Made by a program: the position numbers and the translations under genes. Shown here piece after piece: positions 1 to 7,488 of a stretch of DNA of 51,807 nucleotides; position 1 is the stretch's first letter, and every line of letters starts with the position of its first letter. The notes under the pieces were generated by a model, which searched no databases, was not told where the DNA came from, and saw nothing but the letters and a program-made list of their open reading frames with translations. This DNA comes from Acidimicrobiales bacterium (GTDB lineage: Bacteria > Actinomycetota > Acidimicrobiia > Acidimicrobiales > Iamiaceae): NCBI GenBank assembly GCA_025463365.1, contig JAOBWM010000102.1, positions 1 to 51,807 on the forward strand, given 5' to 3'.

Positions 1-37
1 CGCCCGTGACCACGACCACTCGGTCCTGCAGCAACAT
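1..37 (-). CDS. Short-chain dehydrogenase/reductase, N-terminal fragment (cut by window edge)
   Basis: Only the first 12 codons are inside the window, reading leftwards from an ATG at 37-35. A good ribosome binding site (GGAGGTGC) lies just upstream. The peptide MLLQDRVVVVTG is the first beta strand and the start of the TGxxxGxG dinucleotide-binding motif of short-chain dehydrogenases. It follows the DUF4388 gene on the same strand after a 51-base gap, so the two may be co-transcribed. Substrate cannot be judged from this fragment. Confidence 0.6.
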   Translation of the reverse strand, partial: MLLQDRVVVVTG

Positions 38-88
38 CTCGCACCTCCGGCGGCTCGACCGCAGATGGCTACCAGGTTGCCGCTGGGA

Positions 89-1027
89 TCAACGCCGGCC
101 GCCGATGCGGCGCCGGCGCCGCCGATCCTCGACGGGCTCCACGCGGACCGGAGGTGGAGTGAGCGGTCCCTGGTGACCGCTGAGCGAGGCCGCCCGCACC
201 GGGTCGGCGGGAGCGATGGCGGCGTCGGCGAGCACGGCCTCGGCGGCCAGCACGGCGGCCGCCACGTCGCGTGCATCGGCGGCCCGCAACGCCCCGCCGC
301 CGTCGAACAGCGGCCTCCGCGACGCGGTGGTCGGCGCGGAGCGCACGACCGGCCCCGAGTCCGGCTCCGAACCCGACTCCGATCCCGATCCGGACTCCGG
401 CCCCGGGTCCACGAGCCGCGTCCGGGGATGAACCGGTCGAGCGCCGTGGAGGGGCAGGGCGCCCGACCGGTCCAACTCGTCGAGCGCGGCCACGAGGCGC
501 GCCGGGTCCCAGCCGAGGCGGCCGCGCAGCTCGGCGGCTTGCGCCGTGCCGGCCAGCTCGACCACCACGGCCCAGGCGTCGGCGCCGATGCGGACGTCGG
601 CGCGCTCGGGCACCTGCAACATGACCGTGCGGTCGCACCAGGCCGACAGCGACTGCTCGCCGTGGGTCTGTGCGTGGGCCTCGGTCAGGAGCGAGGCCGT
701 GTCCCAGCGCCACCCGCCGGACCCCCGGTGCTCCAACGGGTCGTGGTAGTACCACCCGCCCTCGCCCTGGAGCACGAGCGCGAGGACCGTGACGGTCTTG
801 CGCCGGGCCTCGCCCTCGTCGGCATCGGCTCGGGCGGCCGCAATCGCATCTTCGGTCTCACTCGAGATCCCGCGCACCGCAGCGGCGATCCGGCCGGCAT
901 CGAGGAACACCGTGACCGGCACCGGAGCATGGAACTCGATGCACCCGCTCGCGTTGTTCGTGCTCGCCTGGCGCAACACCCACTCCACCGGATAGCGGTC
1001 GAGGGGGCCTCGGCGCATCATGGGCAT
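89..1027 (-). CDS. DUF4388 (PATAN-like) domain protein
   Basis: Protein of 312 aa starting MPMMRRGPLDR. The ATG at 1027 has a CCGGAG ribosome binding site six bases upstream; the open frame continues further upstream without coding character. The N-terminal part (about residues 10-60, with VEWVLRQASTNNASGCIEF and then a strand FLDAGRIAAA) matches the DUF4388 pattern. That domain is found in bacterial signalling and gliding-type regulators and is thought to be a protein-interaction module. The middle region could be a winged-helix-like segment. About residues 215-235 are a low-complexity acidic Ser/Gly/Glu/Asp repeat, and the tail is rich in Arg. No catalytic motif is visible. Role unknown. 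Confidence 0.6.
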   Translation of the reverse strand: MPMMRRGPLDRYPVEWVLRQASTNNASGCIEFHAPVPVTVFLDAGRIAAAVRGISSETEDAIAAARADADEGEARRKTVTVLALVLQGEGGWYYHDPLEHRGSGGWRWDTASLLTEAHAQTHGEQSLSAWCDRTVMLQVPERADVRIGADAWAVVVELAGTAQAAELRGRLGWDPARLVAALDELDRSGALPLHGARPVHPRTRLVDPGPESGSGSESGSEPDSGPVVRSAPTTASRRPLFDGGGALRAADARDVAAAVLAAEAVLADAAIAPADPVRAASLSGHQGPLTPPPVRVEPVEDRRRRRRIGGRR

Positions 1028-1450
1028 GGCGTCTCCGGAGGGTGCGACGGGAGCTGGTTGGTGACCACGGTTCGGCGCAGGCGTCCCACGGCGCCCTGGT
1101 CCACCGGAGGTCCGGTGGCATGGTCCCGCGGCCCTGCCCATCGGCAGTAACGGGCCATATGGCCCATGGCTTGAGTGGAAATCCGTCCGATGTCGGCCGC
1201 CGCAGCGATCGCGCTCAGATCGCGCTCCTTCGTCCTGCACGCCACCGTAGGACCATCCGAGCCGAAGACCCCGAGCCGGCGTTCTGGATCGGCCGCGTGC
1301 GATTCGACAGCGGACGGACGGCGGGCAAATCTGCCCGAAGCTCGCGCGATGACCGCGCAGATGGAGCACCGAAGAGGCCCCATCTCGCGGAGTCTTGCCG
1401 GAGGAGCGGTCCCCTCACCGCTAGCGGCATCTCCGAAGTGTCGGTTCTGG
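1028..1450. other. Intergenic stretch without a recognisable gene
   Basis: About 420 bases between the DUF4388 start and the recombinase remnant. Several open frames cross it but none has a ribosome binding site, a recognisable family or consistent GC-biased third positions. The only structure I can point to is a perfect 14-bp palindrome at 1152-1165. The stretch probably holds the promoter of the DUF4388 gene plus decayed accessory DNA next to the recombinase fragment. Confidence 0.4.
1152..1165. promoter_or_regulatory. 14-bp perfect palindrome upstream of the DUF4388 gene
   Basis: The sequence GGGCCATATGGCCC is its own reverse complement and lies 125 bases upstream of the DUF4388 start codon. 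It could be an operator, but it is a single copy and there is no promoter element that I can place confidently beside it. Confidence 0.25.
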
Positions 1451-1585
1451 TCAGCCGCCGGCGACGAAGGCGGCGATGATGTAGGCGGCGTCGCGGTCGA
1501 AGGGCTGGCGTCGTCGGTCGTAGATGGTGGTGGTTCCCGGGTCGGAGTGGCGTGCGGTGGTCTGGACATCTCGCAGCGGGATGCC
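1451..1585 (-). pseudogene. C-terminal remnant of a tyrosine recombinase (integrase)
   Basis: Reading leftwards from about 1585 to a TGA at 1453-1451 gives 44 codons. They contain GIPLRDVQTTARHSDPGTTT followed by IYDRRRQPFDRDAAY. This is the end of a tyrosine recombinase catalytic domain: the His of ARHSD is the H/W active-site position, and the Tyr after TTTI is the nucleophile that attacks DNA. The upstream part, with the Arg and HxxR residues, is absent. Similarity stops where the 19-bp inverted repeat begins at 1584, so the gene appears cut there. No start codon or ribosome binding site precedes it. It is a relic of a mobile element, not a working enzyme. Confidence 0.65.
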
Positions 1586-1602
1586 GGGTGGTGGGTCAGT
1601 TT
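1584..1602 (+). repeat. Left 19-bp inverted repeat of the GNAT cassette
   Basis: CCGGGTGGTGGGTCAGTTT is the exact reverse complement of 2198-2216. The TGA stop of the GNAT gene (1598-1596 on the minus strand) lies within it. Confidence 0.85.
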
Positions 1603-2096
1603 GGTTGGGCTGCGTGTCGGATCATCGTCATGGCTGTCTCGCGGGGCTTGCCGACAGGCTGGAAGCCAACCGACTCGTAAAGGTGACGCGCCGGATTGCC
1701 GAGGTTGACGCTGAGACTCAGAGCCGCACACCCCTGAACCTCGCCGGCCTCGATGAGGTTGATGAGGAGCAGGCGTCCGATCCCCTCGTGACGACGGGAC
1801 GCGATGACGGCGATCGACAGTTCGGGGACGTCCTCAGCGACGAAGCCAAGGCAGTGGCTCTGCTCGGTGTACGCCCGATACCAGGCCGCGCCCAGAGGTC
1901 CGTCCTGCTCGGCAACCAGTCCGAAGTCGCCGTGCCTTGGCCACCCAGCGAGGTACATCGCGTAACGCTGATCGGCCATCACCTCATCAGCGGTCGGCGT
2001 CGGTTTGTCAGGTCGCCAAACCGCCGCCTCGCCAAGCATCGCCGCGAGGAAAGGGAAGTCCTCAGCTCCGGCCGGGCGACACCGAACCTCCTCCAC
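1596..2096 (-). CDS. GNAT-family N-acetyltransferase
   Basis: Protein of 166 aa, a normal length for a single-domain GNAT. It would transfer an acetyl group from acetyl-CoA to an amine, substrate unknown. The acetyl-CoA pyrophosphate-binding loop is RRHEGIGRLL at residues 101-110, preceded by the strand ELSIAVIAS. The usual C-terminal motif ARHLYESVGFQPVG is at about 136-149. The start is a GTG at 2096. The GGAGGAG just downstream of it looks like a ribosome binding site, but no in-frame start follows closely, so the start is uncertain. The gene is the only one inside a pair of perfect 19-bp inverted repeats, and its stop codon is inside one of them. That suggests it arrived as cargo. Confidence 0.8.
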   Translation of the reverse strand: MEEVRCRPAGAEDFPFLAAMLGEAAVWRPDKPTPTADEVMADQRYAMYLAGWPRHGDFGLVAEQDGPLGAAWYRAYTEQSHCLGFVAEDVPELSIAVIASRRHEGIGRLLLINLIEAGEVQGCAALSLSVNLGNPARHLYESVGFQPVGKPRETAMTMIRHAAQPN

Positions 2097-2197
2097 CTGG
2101 GTCAGTCAAGCAGGGCGGCGATATCGGTGGCGGACCGGCGCGTAGTCGATCCCGTAGCGCCACAGGGCGTCCACGAGGTCAAGCACCAGGAAAACTC

Positions 2198-2216
2198 AAA
2201 CTGACCCACCACCCGG
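2198..2216 (-). repeat. Right 19-bp inverted repeat of the GNAT cassette
   Basis: AAACTGACCCACCACCCGG is the exact reverse complement of 1584-1602. Just inside it, read on the minus strand, is GAGTTTTCCTGG. The 120 bases between this repeat and the GNAT start would hold the gene's promoter. Confidence 0.85.
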
Positions 2217-2270
2217 GAGGGGTGCCCCTGACGTGCCGTTGGAGGACGGGGCGGACCTTGCAGACGGGGG

Positions 2271-3704
2271 CTAGCGGATCGGGATGAGCCGTAGGGAGTC
2301 CGTTGCCTGGCCGGGGTACTCGCGCGAGCCCGACAGGACGGCGACGAGGTCGCCGCGCCGGAGCTCGCCCGCCTCGCGCGCCTGCTCGACCACGCGGGCC
2401 ACGACCCCGTCGGAGTGGTAGTCGACGTCGAGCAGGTAGGGGGTGGCGCCCCAGCTCAGGGTCAGCTGGCGGAGCGTCTGGGGGTCGGTCGAGAAGGCGA
2501 GGATCTTCGACTGCGGCCGGAAGCGAGCGATCGAACGCACGGTGAAGCCGGTGTGGCTGAGGCAGATGATCGCGGCGGCGCCCGTCTCCTGGGCGGCCCG
2601 CCACGCGGCGTTGGTCATGCCGTTCGTGACGGCGTCGTCGACGTGAGGTTGCATGGTGGCGGCGATGGCGTGCACCTTGGCGCCCCAAGCGTCGTAGTCG
2701 AACTCGTCGTCGGCGCGGGCTGCGATGCGGGCCATGGTGGCCACCGCGTTGATCGGGTCGTGACCGATGGCCGACTCGCCCGAGAGCATGAGCGCGCTGG
2801 ATCCGTCGAACACCGCGTTGGCGACATCGGAGGCCTCGGCCCGGGTGGGCGACGGTGCCGTGACCATCGACTCGAGCATCTGGGTGGCCGTGATCGCCGG
2901 GCGGCCCAGGGTGATGCAGCGCTGGAGGATGCGCTTCTGGAGGTGGGGGAGCTCCTCGATGGGCATCTCGGCGCCGAGGTCACCACGGGCGATCATCACG
3001 GCCCCGGATGCCTCGATGATGCTGTCGAGGTTGTCGACGGCAGCGCGGGTCTCGATCTTGGCGACGACGAGCGGACCGCGCGGGTGCGGTTCCACCCCGA
3101 CCCGCCGCACGTCGTGGGCCGAGCGCACGAACGAGAGCGCCACCATGTCGACGCCTTCGGTCACGAACGCGTCGAGCATCCGAAGGTCGTCGGGCGTAGG
3201 CGAGGAGATGCGGAGCCGGTCGGACGGGATGTGCACGCCGGGCCGGCCCTGGAGCAGGCCGCCGTGGGTGATGCGGGCCTCGAGGCGGTCGCTCTTGCGG
3301 TCCGTGACCTGGGCCATGACCACGCCGTCGCCGAACGTCACGCGATCGCCCATGTGGAGGTCGACCAGCAACCCGTCGTGGTCGACGTTGATCGTCTCGG
3401 CCGTGGAGGCGCCGTTGCCCGGGGCCAGGCGGATGATCTCGCCCTCGACCACCGGCAACCCCTCCGGGGGCATGTGCCCCGCCCGCACCTTGGGACCGGG
3501 GAGGTCGACCATCACGCCGATCGGTCGACCGAGGGCCGCCTCCACTCGGCGCACCCGCCGGAACTTCTCGATGCCCTCGTCGAGCGAGCCGTGGGCGAGC
3601 CCGATGCGGGCCACATCCATCCCCGCCTCGACGAGATCCTTGATCATCGCCTCGGAATCCGATGCCGGGCCGATGGTGGCGATGATCTTCGTACGTCGTG
3701 CCAT
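2271..3704 (-). CDS. pyk: Pyruvate kinase (divergent)
   Basis: Protein of 477 aa, the usual size, converting phosphoenolpyruvate and ADP to pyruvate and ATP in the cytosol. It starts MARRTKIIATIGPASDSEAM. The catalytic Lys lies in AKIETR (K216) and the metal-binding loop in MIARGDLGAEMP (about 237-248). ITATQMLESM and the C-terminal allosteric-type domain are also present. Two features are odd. The N-terminal motif, normally RxNFSHG, reads RIGLAHG (residues 33-39), so the Asn and Ser that bind K+ in the classical enzyme are missing. Residue 72 in DLPGPK is Lys where the muscle enzyme has Glu; Lys there is known from K+-independent pyruvate kinases. The ATG at 3704 has only a weak GGGG ribosome binding site. 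Confidence 0.88.
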   Translation of the reverse strand: MARRTKIIATIGPASDSEAMIKDLVEAGMDVARIGLAHGSLDEGIEKFRRVRRVEAALGRPIGVMVDLPGPKVRAGHMPPEGLPVVEGEIIRLAPGNGASTAETINVDHDGLLVDLHMGDRVTFGDGVVMAQVTDRKSDRLEARITHGGLLQGRPGVHIPSDRLRISSPTPDDLRMLDAFVTEGVDMVALSFVRSAHDVRRVGVEPHPRGPLVVAKIETRAAVDNLDSIIEASGAVMIARGDLGAEMPIEELPHLQKRILQRCITLGRPAITATQMLESMVTAPSPTRAEASDVANAVFDGSSALMLSGESAIGHDPINAVATMARIAARADDEFDYDAWGAKVHAIAATMQPHVDDAVTNGMTNAAWRAAQETGAAAIICLSHTGFTVRSIARFRPQSKILAFSTDPQTLRQLTLSWGATPYLLDVDYHSDGVVARVVEQAREAGELRRGDLVAVLSGSREYPGQATDSLRLIPIR

Positions 3705-3787
3705 GACCCCAGTGTCGCAGCTGGGCACCGACTTCCACACCGCGTTGGCGTCCTTCTGGCGTTCCCGCCGCCCGAGGACTGGGTGGG

Positions 3788-4198
3788 TCAGGCCTTGCCC
3801 TGGCCCTCGGACATCATCAGCCCGGGAGCGCCGATCCAACGCTCGAGGGACTCCTGCACGGCCAGGGTGCGCAGCGGCTTGGTGAGGTAGTCGTTCATCC
3901 CGGCCGCGAGCGCGATCTCGCGGTCGCCGTCCATGGCCCGGGCGCTCAGCCCGATGATCGGGACGTGGGCACCACCACGGGCGTTCTCGATGCTGCGGAT
4001 CTGGGCGGTGGCCTGGTAGCCGTCGACCCCGGGCATCATCACGTCCATGAGGATGGCGTCGTACGGGCGGCTGATGCTGGCCGCGACCGCCTCACCGCCG
4101 CCCTCGACGATGTCGACCTCGTAGCCGAGCTTCTTCAAGGTGCCGACGGCGACGACCTGGTTGATCTTGTTGTCCTCAGCGAGGAGGATTCGGTGCAT
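3788..4198 (-). CDS. Single-domain response regulator (CheY-like receiver)
   Basis: Protein of 136 aa, almost entirely one receiver domain. It shows the acidic pocket LLAEDN, the phospho-acceptor Asp in ILMDVMMPGVDG (D52), the conserved Ser in GLSARA and the Lys in YLTKPL. There is no DNA-binding output domain, so it probably passes phosphate on or acts by protein contact. I chose the ATG at 4198 because an AAAGG ribosome binding site is eight bases upstream; an ATG three codons earlier sits right on that site. The gene overlaps the end of the hybrid histidine kinase by 23 bases, so the two are translationally linked and should form one phosphorelay. Confidence 0.88.
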   Translation of the reverse strand: MHRILLAEDNKINQVVAVGTLKKLGYEVDIVEGGGEAVAASISRPYDAILMDVMMPGVDGYQATAQIRSIENARGGAHVPIIGLSARAMDGDREIALAAGMNDYLTKPLRTLAVQESLERWIGAPGLMMSEGQGKA

Positions 4199-6452
4199 TG
4201 GTTGCATCCTTTCGGGATTGACCGGCGGCGGTGGGCTCGATCGCCGGTTGGGTGATCAGGGCGTCGACGATGCGCCGAAGCAGGTAGGTGTTGCGGACAG
4301 GCTTGATGAGGACGGACTCGATGCCGGCGTCGTGGGCGGCCTGACGGGACAGGTCCACGGCCGAGCTGAGCAGGAACGTGACCGCCGAAGCAGTGGGTCC
4401 TTGGGTGCGCAGGATGCGGGCGAGCTGCATCCCGTCCATGCCTTCGAGGCGGTGCTCGATGATGACGATGGCATAGACCTGGTCGGGCGAGCCGGTCCAC
4501 GCGTAGTGGTGGAGGGCCTCCTCGGCGGTGGTGGCCTGGTCGACCACGAAGCCCCAGCTGTGCAGGGTGTGGGCCAGGACGCTGCGGTTCACCGCGTTGT
4601 CGTCGACGATGAGGGCGCGCTTGCCGACGAGGCCGGCGAGGCCCTTCTCGGTCTCCTGCTGGGTTCCGACCGGTAGCGGCAGCGTGATCCGGAAGACGGT
4701 GCCGACGCCCTCCTCGCTCGCCATGTCGATCGAGCCCTTGTTCAGGTCGACGAGCCCGCGGACGATGCCGAGGCCGAGGCCGGTGCCGCCGAAGTTGCGG
4801 GTGGTGGACTCGTCCAACTGCGAGAACGGCTCGAAGAGGCGGGACTGCTCGGTCTCGGGGATCCCGATGCCGGTGTCGATCACGAGGAACGCGACCTGCT
4901 CGGGGCCGCCGTCGCCGGGCATGGCCTGGATCGTGACCGAGCCCTCGCTCGTGAACTTCACGGCGTTGTTGGCCAGGTTCAGCAGGATCTGGCGGAGGCG
5001 GACCGGGTCGCCTCGCCGCTGGGTGACGAGTCCGGGCTCGCAGTAGGCGACGACCTCGATGCCCTTGCGGCGGGCGGCGTCGCCCACGATCATGGCGACC
5101 TCGTCGATGAGGTCCACCAGGTCGAGGTCGATCTCCTCGAGCTCCATCTTCTGGGCTTCGATCTTCGAGAAGTCGAGCACGCCGTCGATCAGGCCGAGGA
5201 GTCCTTCGGCCGACGTGGCCACCCCGACGGCGAGCTCTCGTTGGTCGAATTCGAGCTCGGTGTCGAGCAGGAGGCCGGTGAGCCCGATCACCGCGTTCAT
5301 CGGGGTCCGGATCTCGTGGCTCACGTTGGCCAGGAAGTGGGACTTGAGGACCGACGCGTGGATGGCCTCGTCGCGCGCCAGGGCCAGCTCGCCGCTGAGG
5401 GTGTGGTTCTCGAAGATGACGGTGATGTGCAGGAGCACGCTCAGGCTCAGGACGCCGATGGTGATCCAGGTCAGCTGGGCGGCCACCGGCTTGCCGGTGA
5501 CCTGACGCAGCGTGGTGCCGACCACGATGAGGACCGACAGCCCGGGCGCCGACAACAGCATCAGCTGGGTGCGTTCGCGAACCCGCGCGATCCCGTCCTC
5601 GGCGGCGAGGCGCCAGGCCTTCCCGGCCGCGAGCACGACGGCGAGGAACCCGGAAGCGGTGGCCGCGTCGACGAGGCGCATCCGGGCGACCTGGGTCGGG
5701 TCGAGCTCGCTCACCGCGGTCGAGAGCATGGCGATGGCTCCGATCCCGCCGAGCAGCAGCAGGCTCCACCGGCCGAGCTGCGGCAACTTGGTGATGGCGA
5801 AGACCACGATGCCGATGAGGAGGACGTCGCTGATCGGGTAGGCGAGCAGGCGTGCCTGGTCGAGGAGGGGCCGCCCCTTGACGGCTTCGAAGGCGGGCGG
5901 AAGGACCGTGACCCAGCTGGCGAACAGGATGCTGGCCGCGATCATCAGGGCCTCGGCGAGGAGCCGAAGGCGTGCCGCCGCCCGCTGAGGCTTCTCCAGC
6001 AGGGCGAGGATCCCGATCCCGAACAGGATCATGCCGCCGAGCGCGGCGAGGTCTCGGACGGTCATGGACACCGCGACGCCGGCTCGGGCCGTCTCCCAGA
6101 TCGGGCGGGCGTGGTAGCCGGCGCACCAGAACACGCCCCCGATCCCGATCGCTCCCCAGCCCACGCGCAGGCGGCCCGACGCCTGCCACGCGACGCCGAT
6201 GCAGGTCGCCGCGGCGATGGCGGCCGCCATTCCGGCGAAGTTGCCGAGGCCCGCCCCGCCGGCCGCCTCGAGGGCGATGGCCCCCGACACCACGGCGACG
6301 AGGATCCCGGGTAGCGCCAGGCGCTCCCAGAGGGACCGGCCGGCCGCGATCAGGGCGTTCCGAGCGATCTCGGACCACTCGTCGAAGACGGTCTGCGGTT
6401 CGGGCGGACGGGTGCCGTCCTCAAATCCGCGCGTGGAGACCGACAGTGTCAC
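4176..6452 (-). CDS. Membrane hybrid histidine kinase with a C-terminal receiver lacking the phospho-acceptor Asp
   Basis: Protein of 758 aa. Residues about 45-345 hold roughly eight to ten hydrophobic membrane segments with no recognisable ligand domain. The HisKA dimerisation helix has ANVSHEIRTPMNAVIG with the phosphorylated His at 379. The ATPase domain shows the N box LNLANNAVKFT, the G1 box IDTGIGIP and the G2 box GGTGLGLG. A receiver follows from about residue 612 (IVDDN; Lys in LIKPV, K718), but the phospho-acceptor position reads VIIEHRLEGMDG, that is Glu666 (GAG at 4457-4455). This receiver probably cannot be phosphorylated, and the adjacent stand-alone receiver at 3788-4198 may be the true target. 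Start is GTG 6452 with GAAGGTAG upstream. Confidence 0.88.
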   Translation of the reverse strand: MTLSVSTRGFEDGTRPPEPQTVFDEWSEIARNALIAAGRSLWERLALPGILVAVVSGAIALEAAGGAGLGNFAGMAAAIAAATCIGVAWQASGRLRVGWGAIGIGGVFWCAGYHARPIWETARAGVAVSMTVRDLAALGGMILFGIGILALLEKPQRAAARLRLLAEALMIAASILFASWVTVLPPAFEAVKGRPLLDQARLLAYPISDVLLIGIVVFAITKLPQLGRWSLLLLGGIGAIAMLSTAVSELDPTQVARMRLVDAATASGFLAVVLAAGKAWRLAAEDGIARVRERTQLMLLSAPGLSVLIVVGTTLRQVTGKPVAAQLTWITIGVLSLSVLLHITVIFENHTLSGELALARDEAIHASVLKSHFLANVSHEIRTPMNAVIGLTGLLLDTELEFDQRELAVGVATSAEGLLGLIDGVLDFSKIEAQKMELEEIDLDLVDLIDEVAMIVGDAARRKGIEVVAYCEPGLVTQRRGDPVRLRQILLNLANNAVKFTSEGSVTIQAMPGDGGPEQVAFLVIDTGIGIPETEQSRLFEPFSQLDESTTRNFGGTGLGLGIVRGLVDLNKGSIDMASEEGVGTVFRITLPLPVGTQQETEKGLAGLVGKRALIVDDNAVNRSVLAHTLHSWGFVVDQATTAEEALHHYAWTGSPDQVYAIVIIEHRLEGMDGMQLARILRTQGPTASAVTFLLSSAVDLSRQAAHDAGIESVLIKPVRNTYLLRRIVDALITQPAIEPTAAGQSRKDATNAPNPPR

Positions 6453-6658
6453 GCATCTACCTTCGACGCATCCGCGTGGTTTTGGAGGAGTCGGGCCGGA
6501 AAGGTCCGAACGACCCTGACCCCCATCGGCCGCACCCGCCAGATGACCAGGGAATCTCCCGACGACGTGACCGAACCGCGAACGAAGAAACCTTGGCTCC
6601 GCACCTCGATCGGGCGGCCCCAGGGCACGTCAGCGCTGGCAGCGGCGCTGCCGGGAGG

Positions 6659-7471
6659 TCATCCGTTCGGGGTGGACGGGCGTCCGGATGCGGCTGCTTC
6701 GAGATGGCCGGCGAGCGTGGCCAGCGACACCCGCGCGTTCAGACCACTGGTCGACGGCAGGACGTACACGGGTGCGCCGCCCGCGCCTCGCGGCTGCCAT
6801 CCCACGACGGCCTTGCGGTCCACCGCGGCGCGCCAGCCCGCGAGCCCGACGACGGCAACTGCAGCGGGTCGGAGCCACGCGCACAGCCGGGCGAGGCGCT
6901 CGAACCCCACCCGGTACTCATCCGCGGTCAGCTCGTCGGCCCGGGCGGTCGGACGCTTCACCAGATCGGTCATGCCGACGCGATCGTGGCGCAGCAGGTG
7001 GCCAACGTCGCGCGGCCTGGTGGACAGGCCCGCGGCCACCATCGCCGGCCAGAACCGGTTCGATGGCGTCACGTAGCCGATGCCTGCATCCGCGGCGTGC
7101 AGCGAGGGGTTCAGCCCGCAGCACAACAACCGCATGCCCGCGCCGACGTGGTCGGGCAGGGCCCGCAACGCCGTGGCCGACACCTCGATCCGGCCGCCGC
7201 GGGCCGCGGCGCGCTGGGTGACGGCGCGCTCGGTGACGGCTCGCTCGGTGACGGCTCGCTCGGTGACGGCGAGCTGGTCCACCTGGAAGCCACCCGCCCC
7301 GATCACGATGCCGAGGTGCTCGGGCTCCCAGGTGGGACCACACGTGAGCGCGACCATACGGCCGACCGCCACCTCGTGGTGGAGGTCCGCCAGCGCCATC
7401 GGGAGGTCCGTCGGGTCCAGCCCGGCCAGGTCTCTGGCCAGGTCCCTTTCCGAGACTCGGCGCGGGTCCAC
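6659..7471 (-). CDS. mug: Mismatch-specific uracil-DNA glycosylase (Mug-like) with an extra N-terminal region
   Basis: The C-terminal two thirds carry the Mug/TDG fold: LLCCGLNPSLHAADAGIGY with the key Asn of the GxNP motif, then SNRFWPAMVAAG, GMTDLVKRPTARADEL and the late LPSTSGLNAR motif. Such enzymes excise uracil or ethenocytosine opposite G. About 110 N-terminal residues precede this domain and are not part of minimal Mug. They include the repeated pentapeptide AVTER/AVTQR. The start is uncertain: I used GTG at 7471 (270 aa), but the frame is open to ATG 7540, overlapping the upstream gene. It is the last gene of a leftward run with a 92-aa protein and an SDR. Confidence 0.78.
   Translation of the reverse strand: MDPRRVSERDLARDLAGLDPTDLPMALADLHHEVAVGRMVALTCGPTWEPEHLGIVIGAGGFQVDQLAVTERAVTERAVTERAVTQRAAARGGRIEVSATALRALPDHVGAGMRLLCCGLNPSLHAADAGIGYVTPSNRFWPAMVAAGLSTRPRDVGHLLRHDRVGMTDLVKRPTARADELTADEYRVGFERLARLCAWLRPAAVAVVGLAGWRAAVDRKAVVGWQPRGAGGAPVYVLPSTSGLNARVSLATLAGHLEAAASGRPSTPNG
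7211..7270. repeat. 15-bp tandem repeat, four copies, in frame inside the mug gene
   Basis: Four head-to-tail 15-base units, of which the last two are identical (TCGCTCGGTGACGGC) and the first two differ by one or two bases. On the coding strand they specify AVTER, AVTER, AVTER and AVTQR. Because the unit is a multiple of three, changes in copy number would lengthen or shorten the linker without a frameshift. Confidence 0.85.
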
Positions 7472-7488
7472 CGGTCGGCCCTCGGCGG

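Larger units (their letters stand above)
1584..2216. mobile_element. Putative non-autonomous mobile cassette (19-bp inverted repeats around a GNAT gene)
   Basis: A 633-bp segment starts with CCGGGTGGTGGGTCAGTTT and ends with its exact reverse complement. It contains one gene, a GNAT acetyltransferase, whose stop codon lies inside the left repeat. The outermost CCGG of each arm is itself palindromic, so it could instead be a 4-bp target-site duplication, leaving 15-bp repeats. The left end abuts a truncated integrase. The gene inside looks less GC-biased at third positions than its neighbours. No transposase is present, so movement would have to be in trans. The TGGGTCAGTTT end resembles what I recall of some actinobacterial IS termini (perhaps the IS21 group), but I cannot verify that here. 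Confidence 0.5.

Noticed and set aside
2104-2200. Short minus-strand frame inside the cassette ending in RRPA or IAALLD
   Set aside because: Two frames are possible, neither has a start with a ribosome binding site and neither matches a family I recognise; it may be a relic of the original element but cannot be supported.
2415-3890. Long plus-strand open frame opposite the pyruvate kinase gene
   Set aside because: It is an antisense shadow of a highly GC-biased gene, with His/Arg/Val-rich low-complexity content and no family; the minus strand encodes a clear enzyme.
7211-7270. CRISPR-like short repeats
   Set aside because: The 15-bp units are contiguous with no spacers and lie in frame inside a gene, so this is a coding tandem repeat.
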